64,000 nucleotides of DNA, from contig NZ_CP070961.1 of NCBI RefSeq assembly GCF_017086465.1, positions 2,914,001-2,978,000 of the forward strand. Reading direction: 5' to 3'. This document shows positions 53,437 through 61,722 of this stretch, piece after piece (positions within the stretch are counted from its first letter, which is position 1; each line of letters opens with the position of its first letter). The notes below the pieces were generated by a model. The model had not been told where the DNA came from and did no database searches. It saw only the letters and a program-made list of their open reading frames with translations. The position numbers and the translations under genes were made by a program. This DNA is from Nocardioides sp. zg-1228. Lineage in GTDB: Bacteria; Actinomycetota; Actinomycetes; Propionibacteriales; Nocardioidaceae.

Positions 53437-54189
53437 GTGCCTATATTCTCCTCGGTCTTACAGTCCACTGCTCTTGCACTTGTACTCGCCGCTGCACCTG
53501 TTCCAGTAGAGGCTGCTCTCGCTGGAGTAACCTCCTCCACCCCAACCGAGTACGCGTTGCGCGTGACCGACTTGCATCTGTTGGGTAACGAGAAGTGCGG
53601 GAGGATCATGTGGGAGGTCGACGTTCCCACCGTCGAGTTCCACGTCAAGGTTTCGATCGCCGATGCGACCCGTGAAGTGTGGATTGAGGACACAGAGATC
53701 GCGACGAGTTTCGACGGTAGTGTCGGCCCAACGACGATCTCTGCATCGTCGAACGACGTATGCCGTGCCGACTACCCACTCGGCACGTACGACGCCTGGC
53801 TCACTGTCTACAGCGGAGTGGACGAGATGGGGTTCCCGGTCGACGCCTATCGGACCACTCCAATCCCAGTGACCTTCGATTACGCCCGGCGCGCGACGGC
53901 CGACGTGGAAGTGCGCACCGCTCGGACGCGATCGAACGGAACCAAGGTCGTCGCTACGTTGACCCGCAACGAACTTCCGCGGGCCAACTGGTGGGCGAAA
54001 CTACAGAAGCGCGTCGACGGTCGGTGGCGCACTACACGTACCGGCGGCCCCACGAACAGCGCAGGAAAAATCGTATGGCGGCTTCCGAGGTCGGTGAGCG
54101 CAACTGACACGCTGTATCGAGTTCTGGTACCGCGCGACGCTGCGAAGTTCACTGAGGCAACGACATCGAAGCCGTTTCGTCTTCGGTAG
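53437..54189 (+). CDS. Secreted protein of unknown function, 250 aa
   Basis: I chose GTG 53437, after GGGAG, because it starts a clean signal peptide (FSSVLQSTALALVLAAAPVPVEA). The mature part has a beta-rich domain with two Cys residues (EKCGRIMWEV and NDVCRADY). A C-terminal module WWAKLQKRVDGRWRTTRTG ... FRLR follows, like that in the secreted protein at 59177. Base composition is less GC-rich than the core genes, suggesting transfer. It lies between the two attachment-like repeats. Function unknown. Confidence 0.68.
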   Translation: MPIFSSVLQSTALALVLAAAPVPVEAALAGVTSSTPTEYALRVTDLHLLGNEKCGRIMWEVDVPTVEFHVKVSIADATREVWIEDTEIATSFDGSVGPTTISASSNDVCRADYPLGTYDAWLTVYSGVDEMGFPVDAYRTTPIPVTFDYARRATADVEVRTARTRSNGTKVVATLTRNELPRANWWAKLQKRVDGRWRTTRTGGPTNSAGKIVWRLPRSVSATDTLYRVLVPRDAAKFTEATTSKPFRLR

Positions 54190-54343
54190 GCGCCTTGGTC
54201 CACGACCCCGTAAGTGCCTCGCTCTCCAGACCTATCTAGGGCGCTCACCGAGAGGACCCGACGGCTGCGGGTCCCCCTGACACTCTCCGACCACGCAGGC
54301 GTCACCTGGTAAACGCCAGTGCCTCACCGAGAACGACGGAGGC

Positions 54344-54367
54344 CCCCGACGCGTGACCGCGTCGGGG
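54344..54367 (+). terminator. Hairpin, probable terminator
   Basis: ccccgacgcg (54344-54353) pairs perfectly with cgcgtcgggg (54358-54367) around a four-base loop. An outer stem caccgag/ctcggtg (54325-54331 and 54369-54375) extends it. It is about 150 bp downstream of the secreted-protein gene. Confidence 0.6.
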
Positions 54368-54743
54368 ACTCGGTGTTGCCGGCGTGGGTCAGCCTTCGCA
54401 GGCGACGGGCGAACGTCTACGCGCTGGCCCCCAAGAGGTCAGTGTCGTAGCCGTCATCGTCGTAGACCGGGGCCAGCGCGGCTGCTGCTCGTCGCGGGCG
54501 TGTCTGCTCCGTCGTCGAGCTGGGCCACGCCTCATCGGCCTCGGGCAGATCGCCGAATGCTCGAACCCGCGCCGACCAGCGAATGACTTGCTGCAAGTCA
54601 CCAAGACCCCCCGCCGATCAACGTGGCGGAGCGAGAGACGGGACTTCGGCGGCTGCCCACCAACGAGGAACACGCGCCGGTCCGGAGGCGACGGGCGCTA
54701 GTGCTCGGTGCCCCTAGTCGGCCTCGCAGCCAGCAGCAGGACT

Positions 54744-54791
54744 GAACTCGCGGATGTTGACCGCAACTCGATAAACCACTGCCGCACGTCT
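54744..54791. repeat. Second candidate attachment site
   Basis: gaactcgcggatgttgac (54744-54761) matches the tadA-junction sequence with one change, in the same orientation. The following bases again show an ataaac/cacgtc pattern similar to the first copy. No tadA coding sequence continues here. Confidence 0.55.
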
Positions 54792-54874
54792 CCTCAGTAA
54801 GCCGCACGTTCCCCCCGGTAACGGGGCGTTACTGAGACACTGCTGCCCGCAGCGGCGGCGCAAGAAGGGGGACG

Positions 54875-56230
54875 ATGGTGCACGCCTGGTTTGAGTCGAT
54901 CACTGGGGGACGCGTGTGCCGGCACGTTGACCGAGGCGATTCAGCCGAAAGCCGAGGACTGGCGGATGCGGTGCCGCTCGATGATGGGCTCACGGTGGGC
55001 GCACGGGCGCTCCGAGCCCTGCTTCTCCCCCAGGTCTGGATTCACCGGCGGGTCGAGTCGTTGGCTTTCCAGCCCACTGGCGAGACGCGTCGGCGCATCA
55101 GCTGGGACTTGACGCCACCGCAAGAGTGGGCGATCGCAATCACCGGCGAGCGGGTGGCGCTTCCGCTGACGACGCTACACAAGCGACCGATCAAACGTCT
55201 GGATGTGACAGGGCCGGCGGACGAGTCGCTCGTTGTGTGGGAAACCGAGCGCAACGGAAACCTGGCGGCGGAACTGATGCTTGCCGGCCTAAGCACGCTG
55301 GGCGGCGCTCCCGCCTCCGCCCGGGTTCGGGAACTGGTGCGGACAATCGTCTTCGCTGAGTCGGCTGAACACGTCCAAGCCGAACTGGACGAGCTACTGG
55401 CAAGTGATGCGTTCAATCATGACGCTGACCCGAACGCCGCAGATGAGGCCGAGGCTGTCGCGGCGTTGGCCAAGAGTCTTGCCGAAGGCTTCTTGCTCGT
55501 CGTCGAGATTCCGCGCGCCTGGGTTGGTGAGCGAACAGTCGTGAAGGTGAGTTACGACGATGACCGGGTTTCGACGTCATCTGAGCGTATCGACCCGTGG
55601 GTAGGGCGGACGACGCTCATCGTCGATGCGCGAGGTTCCGCGGGCGCCGCTTCATGGCACCTCGAGTTGCACGCTCCAGCGAACCTGACGATCAGCCGAC
55701 TCCGGGCGGCCATCTGGGATTCGGCGTCCGAGCAGGTTGTTCGCGAGAGCGAGGCAGCTCCCAGCGACTCGACCTCTCACATCAACGGGAGGTTCGAGCA
55801 CCTTTGGTGGCAAGCACAAGCGCAGGTGCGGTTCGCTCCCACCACTGCGGGACTGCTTAACCAGGTGACGCTCGGGGTGCTGCTTGGCATCGCACTGCTT
55901 GTCGGAGCGAGTTTTGCAGCCGCACCGCTCAGCGACCGATTGAGCCAGGACGGTGGCAGCGGCACGCTGGCCGGCCTCGTCTTCAGCTTCCCTGCACTCT
56001 TCATGGCGCTGCTCGCCCGCAGCAGCGAGCACCAGCTGGTCTCGCGGGTTCTCATGGCTCCCCGCCTCGCCAGTTTCTGTTCCGCCGTCTCTCTTTGGTG
56101 CGCCGGAGTCCTGGTCGCATGGAACCCGAACGAGGATGTCCTCTCCACCGGCCTGGGCGCGCTAGCAACAGTCCAAGCCGCAATCCTGTTCTGGCTCGGT
56201 CTCATGCGCCCTGTCGGTGGCGAGTCGTAG
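54875..56230 (+). CDS. Membrane-anchored protein of unknown function, 451 aa
   Basis: ATG 54875 follows aagggggacg, a good ribosome binding site. Residues 1-330 are soluble and beta-rich (RRISWDLTPPQEW, VVKVSYDD). Four hydrophobic helices occupy residues about 330-450 (LNQVTLGVLLGIALLVGASFAA, LAGLVFSFPALFMALLA, LASFCSAVSLWCAGVLVAW, ALATVQAAILFWLGLM). It begins about 110 bp after the attachment-like repeat, so it may be the first gene of the element. I do not recognise a family. A sensor or envelope role is only a guess. Confidence 0.72.
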   Translation: MVHAWFESITGGRVCRHVDRGDSAESRGLADAVPLDDGLTVGARALRALLLPQVWIHRRVESLAFQPTGETRRRISWDLTPPQEWAIAITGERVALPLTTLHKRPIKRLDVTGPADESLVVWETERNGNLAAELMLAGLSTLGGAPASARVRELVRTIVFAESAEHVQAELDELLASDAFNHDADPNAADEAEAVAALAKSLAEGFLLVVEIPRAWVGERTVVKVSYDDDRVSTSSERIDPWVGRTTLIVDARGSAGAASWHLELHAPANLTISRLRAAIWDSASEQVVRESEAAPSDSTSHINGRFEHLWWQAQAQVRFAPTTAGLLNQVTLGVLLGIALLVGASFAAAPLSDRLSQDGGSGTLAGLVFSFPALFMALLARSSEHQLVSRVLMAPRLASFCSAVSLWCAGVLVAWNPNEDVLSTGLGALATVQAAILFWLGLMRPVGGES

Positions 56231-56284
56231 CCTCCCTTGCAAAGCCCGGCAAAGGGAGCACACTAGATCCACGAGGGGGTCACC

Positions 56285-56461
56285 ATGGCGAAGTCAAAGT
56301 CGGGCCGTTGGGTCGCGAAGGCCATCAGTTCGGCGCGCCCTGGGGCCGCCAGGTACGTGGTGCGGTCGGCCGAGAGTGGCCGGATGACGGCGCTGTCGAA
56401 GATCCCGACAACGAAGCGACGCCAGGACGCGGTACTCCGGATGGCCCACAAGGCGCGCTAG
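56285..56461 (+). CDS. Small basic protein, 58 aa
   Basis: The start has a strong ribosome binding site (gaggggg five bases before ATG 56285). The protein is lysine- and arginine-rich (MAKSKSGRWVAKAISSARPG at the start, AVLRMAHKAR at the end), with no signal peptide. It might bind nucleic acid. No family is recognised, and no known partner is adjacent. Confidence 0.6.
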   Translation: MAKSKSGRWVAKAISSARPGAARYVVRSAESGRMTALSKIPTTKRRQDAVLRMAHKAR

Positions 56462-56681
56462 ACGCAGCACGGTCGTGGGCCCGCCCGGGAGTGCCGCCTG
56501 GCGGGCGGAACTATCTATCTCCTTCGGTCTGCATCCGGTGCGCTCGCGCGTCGGCGTACGCGATGAGGGCCGTGCCCAGATCGGCGGCCCCCTCGGTCGG
56601 CGTGTCACCGCCATTAGGGCAGTTGGCGGTTGTCACGTTGCGGCCAGCCACGCTTGCAGCATCAACAGCTACCGTCGGCAC

Positions 56682-57143
56682 ATGACCCATGAGCTGCTGC
56701 CGGACCGCTGGAACGATCGGGATTTCCCAGCCCTGCTAGCTGCGGCGCGCATTCTGGAGAGCGACTCGCCGGAGGACGCCGACACCCAGCTCGAAGAGTT
56801 CCAAGAGGCCGCGGGCTTGAGCGAGCGGGAGCTGGTGCGGGCCCTCATTGGCTTGGAGCAGGCTGGGTATATCGAGACGCAAGGTTCGGCGCCGCTGGCC
56901 GGCGACCCCACCATTTGGGTCACCGGCCTGACCGAGCGTGGGCGGCGCAAGACAGGCCTGTGGCCGGACGAGGAGTCAAGTGCGGACGCCTTGGTGGACC
57001 TGCTTGCTCAAGCCGCGGAACGAGTGGGCGACGAGGACGACGCCGGCGCACTTCGAAAGGCGGGCCGCCTGCTGCGCGGCGTGCCCTCAGAGGTCCTCGC
57101 CGACATCACGGCCGCACTCATTCGTCAGCAAGTAGGCATCTGA
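56682..57143 (+). CDS. Hypothetical protein with winged-helix-like region, 153 aa
   Basis: ATG 56682 has no obvious ribosome binding site; the open frame extends upstream without gene-like composition. LEEFQEAAGLSERELVRALIGLEQAGYIE resembles the helix-turn-helix and wing of a winged-helix domain. The C-terminal part (SADALVDLLAQAAERVG ... LADITAALIRQQ) is helical. It ends 54 bp before the left end of the insertion sequence. Regulatory function is inferred. Confidence 0.62.
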   Translation: MTHELLPDRWNDRDFPALLAAARILESDSPEDADTQLEEFQEAAGLSERELVRALIGLEQAGYIETQGSAPLAGDPTIWVTGLTERGRRKTGLWPDEESSADALVDLLAQAAERVGDEDDAGALRKAGRLLRGVPSEVLADITAALIRQQVGI

Positions 57144-57228
57144 GCGGTCGCGGTCCGCGGATTGCGTGCTCGAGTCAGGCGATCTGGTACGAGTTCGGGA
57201 CTGCTGCACGATCGGGTGACAGGTTGGG

Positions 57229-58142
57229 TCACGCAGTCTGAGTGGCTGGCGTGGTCATGATGGTCTCGAACTCGATAGGGGTCAATCGTCCGAGGCCTGC
57301 CTGCCGCCGGCGTCGGTGGTAGGTCCGTTCGATCCAGGTCACGATCGCGATCCGGAGTTCCTCACGGGTGGTCCAGGTACGGCGGTTCAGGACGTTCTTC
57401 TGCAACAGCGCGAAGAAGCTCTCCATGGCGGCGTTGTCGCGCGCTGCGCCGACGCGGCCCATGGATCCGACCATGTCGTGACGGTTGAGGGCGCGGACGA
57501 ATCTCCTGCTTCGAAATTGCGATCCTCTATCCGTGTGGACCACGCAACCGGCGACCACGCCACGTCTTGCGACGGCGTTGTTCAGTGCCGCCACTGCCAG
57601 CCGCGACTTCATCCGGGAGTCGATCGAGTAGCCCACGATCCGGTTGGAGTAGACGTCCTTGACCGCGCAGACGTAGAGCTTGCCTTCGCTCGTGCGGTGC
57701 TCCGTAATGTCGGAGAGCCACAACTCGTTCGGAGCATTAGCCTTGAACTCGTGGCGGATCACGCCGTGCTTGTCGACGACGGCGCACAGGTCGTCGTGGA
57801 CCGGCGAGCCGGGCTTCTTCGCCTTGCCCCGCTTGGGCCTCCCGAAAGCTGACCACCAGCCAAGTTGTGAGCAGATCCGCCACGCTGTCCGCTCGGCCAT
57901 CGACTCGCCAGCGTCGCGTGCCTCGTCGACCAGGAAGCGGTAGCCGAACTCGGGGTCGTCACGGTGGGCGTCGAACAGTGCGTCGCGCGGTAGGCCTCGA
58001 CAAGCTCGGCATCAGTGACCGGTGCGTTCAGCCAGCGGTAGTAGGGCTGGCGAGCGATCTTGAGGACCCGGCACGTCACCGTCACAGGAACCCTGATGGG
58101 GGCGTCCTTGGCGGCCAGCTCGCGGACGAGCGGGTACATCAT
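57229..58142 (-). pseudogene. IS3-type transposase OrfB, frameshifted
   Basis: The DDE catalytic half is split over two frames. The first part (MMYPLVRELAAKDAPIRV ... ELVEAYRA) runs from 58142 to about 57986. The remainder, with SDITEH (first Asp), HTDRGSQFRSRRF (second Asp), and NAAMESFFALLQK (Glu), is read one frame over and ends at 57229. Joining GCG-GAC would need one G that is missing near 57985. The join to OrfA is the programmed kind: G-GGA-AAA precedes the OrfA stop at 58141-58139. As given, OrfB is inactive. Confidence 0.85.
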
Positions 58143-58441
58143 TTTCCCGGAAGGTTGGCCTGAGAGAGATAGGCAGCAGCGCGACGCAGGACCTCGTTCT
58201 CCTGCTCGAGCAGCCGGACCCGCTTGCGCAGCTCCCGCTCGGTTGTCGACTGCGCTGCAGTAGCGCCCGACTTGACCCCGTCCTCGACGTCGGCGGTCTT
58301 CATCCAATTCGCCAAGCACGACTCGCTGATGCCGAAGTCGGCTGCGATCTGCTTGAGGTGGACACCCGGCTCACGGTTCCTGGCGACGCGGACGACGTCG
58401 TCGCGGAACTCTTTGGGGTACGGCTTCGGCACAGCGCACAT
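58139..58441 (-). CDS. IS3-type transposase OrfA (helix-turn-helix)
   Basis: About 100 aa from ATG 58441. VPKPYPKEFRDDVVRVARNR and IAADFGISESCLANWMK form the HTH that binds the element ends, and a leucine-zipper-like coil (ELRKRVRLLEQENEVLRRAAAYL) follows. The last codons contain the slippery heptamer G-GGA-AAA directly before TGA, so a -1 shift would make the OrfAB transposase. Confidence 0.9.
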   Translation of the reverse strand: MCAVPKPYPKEFRDDVVRVARNREPGVHLKQIAADFGISESCLANWMKTADVEDGVKSGATAAQSTTERELRKRVRLLEQENEVLRRAAAYLSQANLPGK

Positions 58442-58502
58442 CCTTCCAGCGGCACCCCTCGGCACCACAGATCAGATGTCACCTATCCGTGCAGCAGTCC
58501 CC

Positions 58503-58679
58503 CATCCTGCGCTGGTCGAGCTCCGGCAGCAACAGGTCGTGCTGGGGCGACTTCTCTCCCAACTGGCGCTGCCCGACGAGACCGGCGAGACCCTCCCATC
58601 GCTCACCGAGGCCAGGGCCCGGCGAGCAGCGGAAGCGCGTTGGCGGCCGCACCGGGTGAAGGCGGCCGGTCGTGGCTAG
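58503..58679 (+). pseudogene. Possible gene remnant cut by the insertion sequence
   Basis: Directly after the right end of the insertion sequence an open frame reads ALVELRQQQVVLGRLLSQLALP ... ARRAAEARWRPHRV. The composition is that of a real helical protein, but no start with a ribosome binding site lies outside the insertion sequence. The insertion likely removed its 5' end. It overlaps the next gene by eight bases, which suggests a former operon. Confidence 0.4.
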
Positions 58680-58944
58680 GCGCCGCACCCGCATCGATGG
58701 TGCCGGCGACGTCATGCCACTCACGCTCCTCGATCCGGGCGCCCGCGTGGCTCGGCGCGCGTGGTTCGCGGCGCGTCGGCTCTACGGCTGGCGCGAGCAG
58801 CACGAAGCGATCGTGACCGCCCGCCTGGCCCATGGGCTTGAACCGGACGGCCGCCGACCGGACGAACCCGACCCTCGCGATCTCCTCCGAGACCTCACGA
58901 ACAACTCACCCAGCATCCCAACCCGAAGGAGGAACCCGCTATGA
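58672..58944 (+). CDS. Hypothetical protein, 90 aa
   Basis: GTG 58672 lies inside the last codons of the remnant before it. The protein is arginine-rich with alternating hydrophobic positions (ARRAWFAARRLYGWREQHEAIVTARLAHGL). It ends in an ATGA overlap with a following start that has a strong ribosome binding site. Phage- or element-type small genes often look like this. Function unknown. Confidence 0.5.
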   Translation: MARRRTRIDGAGDVMPLTLLDPGARVARRAWFAARRLYGWREQHEAIVTARLAHGLEPDGRRPDEPDPRDLLRDLTNNSPSIPTRRRNPL

Positions 58945-59053
58945 CCTACCGCGACCCGACGGCACCCTGACCGCAGGTGCACGGACTACTCAGGCGCGAA
59001 TGGACGGTCGGAAAGGCCAGCGGAAGCCACCGGCGCCGTCTCGCGAGGTCTAG
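58941..59053 (+). pseudogene. Small gene with probable one-base frameshift
   Basis: ATG 58941 has an excellent ribosome binding site (aaggagg, eight bases upstream) and overlaps the previous stop. It reads only MTYRDPTAP before TGA at 58968. Adding one C in the ccc run near 58955 gives MTYRDPDGTLTAGARTTQA and on to TAG at 59053, a more protein-like 37-residue product. A real mutation or a base-calling error would both explain this. Confidence 0.45.
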
Positions 59054-59062
59054 GGTCCGGAC

Positions 59063-59167
59063 ATGGCCGAGAAAAGAAGCTTCACAGGGTGGATCGAGCG
59101 CCCCGTATGGGAGCGCACGGCGTTGGTCCTGCTGATCTTGGGTTGCGTCGTGGGCCGCCCAACGTAG
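59063..59167 (+). CDS. Possible 34-aa membrane peptide
   Basis: ATG 59063 opens a frame with a charged start (MAEKRSFTGWIERPVWER) and one hydrophobic segment (TALVLLILGCVVG) before TAG at 59167. There is no strong ribosome binding site. It may be a true small membrane protein or chance; the secreted-protein gene begins ten bases later. Confidence 0.3.
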   Translation: MAEKRSFTGWIERPVWERTALVLLILGCVVGRPT

Positions 59168-59176
59168 CGTTGGCGC

Positions 59177-59875
59177 ATGCGCTACACAGTTCTCGGTTCC
59201 GCTCTCGCTGTCTTGCTTGCACCCTTGGCCGCCGCGACGCCAGCTCACGCCGCCAACGAGGTGACCCTAACGATGGCAGGCGGGGTCCTCTACGACTCCT
59301 GCGCCACCCACGACTTCACGTACTCAGCTGCCCTGCCAGCTGGCTACGGCCCCTACTGGAACATGGACGTCGAGCTCGTCGGACCCGACGGCAACGTCAC
59401 CTCCAGCGCGTACATCTACGGAGAGTCGCGCACCGGCGTCGGCTCAATCCTTTTGTGCGACTCACCCAACCTGCCCGGCACCTACACGCTACGAGGCTCG
59501 GGCGAGATGAGAGGCCCGGATTACACATACGTACCGATCTCCGCGATGCAGTCGACCGTCACGTTCCGCCTGCCCCAGACGCGCACGCGATTGAAGGCGA
59601 AGCCGAGGCGGCCGGCAAAGGGGCAGGTCGTGCGCTTCGTCATTACCTCCCAGGACGAGCGCCCTGCTGGCTACTTCGGCACCACCTACGCGGACGTGAA
59701 GCTGCAGGCGAAGCGGAACGGCTCTTGGCGCACGCTCGACTCCACGATGACCAACGACTCGGGCAAGGTCGTAGTGAAGGCCCGGTACTCGGGGCGCCGG
59801 ACCGCCGTGCGTGCCGTCACGACTGGCAACAGCGACCGCACTGGATCGACCTCCCGCGTCATCCGGTTCCGCTGA
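59177..59875 (+). CDS. Secreted protein of unknown function, 232 aa
   Basis: The signal peptide (YTVLGSALAVLLAPLAAATPAHA) is clear. The mature part has one domain with two Cys residues (YDSCATHDF and LLCDSPNLP). A beta-rich C-terminal module follows: TRLKAKPRRPAKGQVVRF, ADVKLQAKRNGSWRTLDS, TNDSGKVVVKARYSG, RVIRFR. That module parallels the C-terminus of the protein at 53437, so the two are probably related. Function unknown; surface exposure is inferred. Confidence 0.7.
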   Translation: MRYTVLGSALAVLLAPLAAATPAHAANEVTLTMAGGVLYDSCATHDFTYSAALPAGYGPYWNMDVELVGPDGNVTSSAYIYGESRTGVGSILLCDSPNLPGTYTLRGSGEMRGPDYTYVPISAMQSTVTFRLPQTRTRLKAKPRRPAKGQVVRFVITSQDERPAGYFGTTYADVKLQAKRNGSWRTLDSTMTNDSGKVVVKARYSGRRTAVRAVTTGNSDRTGSTSRVIRFR

Positions 59876-59969
59876 GGTCGACGCGAAGGCAAGGCGGCCC
59901 CGCCGAACTCAGCCGTTTCGCGTCGACGATCCGCCATCGGAAGCAGTTTCGCCGCCTGTGCTCGGAGTC

Positions 59970-60422
59970 ATGACGGGGATCATGCGGGGCATCGGATTCC
60001 TCGCTGCCTCGGTGCTCCTAGTCGGCTGCAGCTCGAGCGCCCCCAACGCCGCCAGCCAGGAGTCAGCGAGTGCTGAGCCGACAGCGGACCCCACGCCGGT
60101 CGAGTCGACCGCCTGCCAGTCGACCATGGAGCGCGCCGACGCGATCGCGTCCGAGCTGGAGTCGGCGGTCATCGACGAGTCAGCGCAGTTCCGACAGTTC
60201 CTCGACAGGCTGATGGCTCTGCAGAAGGAGGCCGTCAAGGACTGCACCGCGCGCGTGAACGGCGACTTCAGTGCTGGCATCGACAAGCTGATCGCGGTGA
60301 GCGCCGGCCTCATCTCGTGCGACTTTGTCGAGCTGTGCGGTAGGTCCGACCTCGAGCGCGACCTCATCAAGGGCGCTGGGCTGATCCACGACGCCGCCAC
60401 GTCGGCCCAGACGACGGCATAG
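59970..60422 (+). CDS. Putative lipoprotein, 150 aa
   Basis: MRGIGFLAASVLLVGCSSS holds a signal sequence and lipobox LVGC, so the mature protein should be anchored by its first Cys. A Ser/Ala/Pro linker and a helical domain with four Cys residues (TACQSTMERAD, VKDCTARVN, LISCDFVELCGR) follow. ATG 59970 has only weak support, and ATG 59982 and GTG 59958 are alternatives. Unknown function. Confidence 0.62.
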   Translation: MTGIMRGIGFLAASVLLVGCSSSAPNAASQESASAEPTADPTPVESTACQSTMERADAIASELESAVIDESAQFRQFLDRLMALQKEAVKDCTARVNGDFSAGIDKLIAVSAGLISCDFVELCGRSDLERDLIKGAGLIHDAATSAQTTA

Positions 60423-60585
60423 CCCGACCCTAGACGGGCGCCAGCATTCGTGACTCACCCACATCTCCCCCACTGCCCAGCCTGAACCGTCTGGGGTGGC
60501 CAAGACGATCCGGGCCGCCCTAGTGGCCGTCGATGCACCGCCACCCAGCAGCAGCGCCGCTTGGCGCCCGTGTGAACCGTCAAGG

Positions 60586-61722
60586 TTACTTATCGAGAAG
60601 CGCGCGAGGGTCCTCCCCTGGCTCCGGCTTCTGGTACCCAGCCACGTTGCTCCGATACGTGCCGTAGTAGGTCTCTGGGTGCTCGGTTCCGTCGTGCGTG
60701 AACTCGCCTATCCGAATGTCGACGTCAAGAGGACGACCGCCGTCCATCGCACTGCGGCTTGCTCGGCGCAACGACTGGCTGAACCTGGCGCCGCGGCCAG
60801 ACAACGCAATCGGGAAGTCGGCCTCCACATGAAGCCGCTGCGCACGCTGGATTGTCGCTAGAAGGTCAGGGTCGTCGCACATGAAACGCGAGTGGAGCTG
60901 CATAGTTATACGCTCAGATCCAGCGACCGTGAGGCCTGAGCCCGGGATCGCAACGATTGACCCGATAGGGCCGTACCGACCACCGGAGATCCGTTCTAGA
61001 AATCCTTCGCCGCGGCCTAGGTACTCCCGCGGGCCCTGGATCTCCCCTTCTAACGGGAGTTTGTGGCCTCCAACCCGGACACGGAGGTCCCAACGATGTT
61101 CGGGCAACGTGACGGACTGACTCGCTTCGACGTACGCCTCGACCTTCAGGTTGATACTGAGCTCCGCCTTCATCGATCCGTCGTGTTTGAGCGCTTCGTG
61201 CGTGATCCTGCAGTGCCCCGAGATCGGCTCGATCTGGGGCACCTGTGCCTCTCCGACGACAGCTCGCAGGATCTCGCTCCGGTGCGCGCTCCGCGTTGAG
61301 CCTGAAGTCCTCCAAGGGATCTCGCGATGAACTCCGCCGCGGCCGTCGGTAGTGACCACATACGGCGCGCGCGAGGTGTCGAACAGCACGGCGGTCACCG
61401 AGCCGTGCTCCGCTACGGGGACGTGCAACCAACGGGGCTCCGGGGCAACTCCGGCGAAAACCTTGAACACCTGGCCCCACCATGACGACGGTTCCACGGA
61501 GCCCGATTCGACGAGGCGGGACGAGTCTTCATCTAGACCCACGATCCAGAGGATCGCCTCACCCGCAGCCGCGTTCGCAAGACCTGCAATCTGGCGTGCG
61601 GCCTTTCTGTGGTCCGTTGGCCAAACCCCTTTGCACTCGACGCGGTCGTCTTCAACCCGACTCCCAGCAAGTACCTGCTCCACAAGGTGCAGCACTCGGG
61701 CTTCGAGCTGCTGGGACCTCAT
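60586..61722 (-). CDS. AlbA_2/Schlafen-domain protein
   Basis: This 378-aa protein has an N-terminal putative nucleic-acid-binding domain of the Schlafen AlbA_2 type (DRVECKGVWP near residue 28 and ARQIAGLANAAAGEAILWIVGLDED). A second, larger domain of unknown type follows, beta-rich in the middle (WDLRVRVGGHKLPLEG). Its ATG overlaps the stop of the 72-aa gene, so the two are translated together. AlbA_2 proteins are common in mobile elements and some defence loci. The precise role is unknown. Confidence 0.72.
   Translation of the reverse strand: MRSQQLEARVLHLVEQVLAGSRVEDDRVECKGVWPTDHRKAARQIAGLANAAAGEAILWIVGLDEDSSRLVESGSVEPSSWWGQVFKVFAGVAPEPRWLHVPVAEHGSVTAVLFDTSRAPYVVTTDGRGGVHREIPWRTSGSTRSAHRSEILRAVVGEAQVPQIEPISGHCRITHEALKHDGSMKAELSINLKVEAYVEASQSVTLPEHRWDLRVRVGGHKLPLEGEIQGPREYLGRGEGFLERISGGRYGPIGSIVAIPGSGLTVAGSERITMQLHSRFMCDDPDLLATIQRAQRLHVEADFPIALSGRGARFSQSLRRASRSAMDGGRPLDVDIRIGEFTHDGTEHPETYYGTYRSNVAGYQKPEPGEDPRALLDK

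Larger units (their letters stand above)
54190..54874. other. Non-coding stretch with a hairpin and an attachment-like repeat
   Basis: This 685-bp gap has no convincing gene. It contains the hairpin at 54344 and the second attachment-like repeat at 54744. Short open frames on both strands are arginine- or serine-rich and overlap one another, as expected of random frames in GC-rich DNA. Confidence 0.6.
57197..58501 (-). mobile_element. IS3-family-like insertion sequence, about 1.3 kb
   Basis: Imperfect inverted repeats frame the element. The left end (57197) and the complement of the right end (58501) both begin gggactgctgcacg and share ggtgaca after four differing bases, giving 21 matches in 25. 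Between them are an orfA and an orfB on the minus strand, in the IS3 arrangement. I see no clear target duplication. orfB carries a frameshift, so this copy probably cannot move alone. Confidence 0.85.

Noticed and set aside
54389..54807. Small minus-strand open frames in the gap before 54875
   Set aside because: Arg/Ser-rich, mutually overlapping, and interrupted by the attachment-like repeat; no ribosome binding sites.
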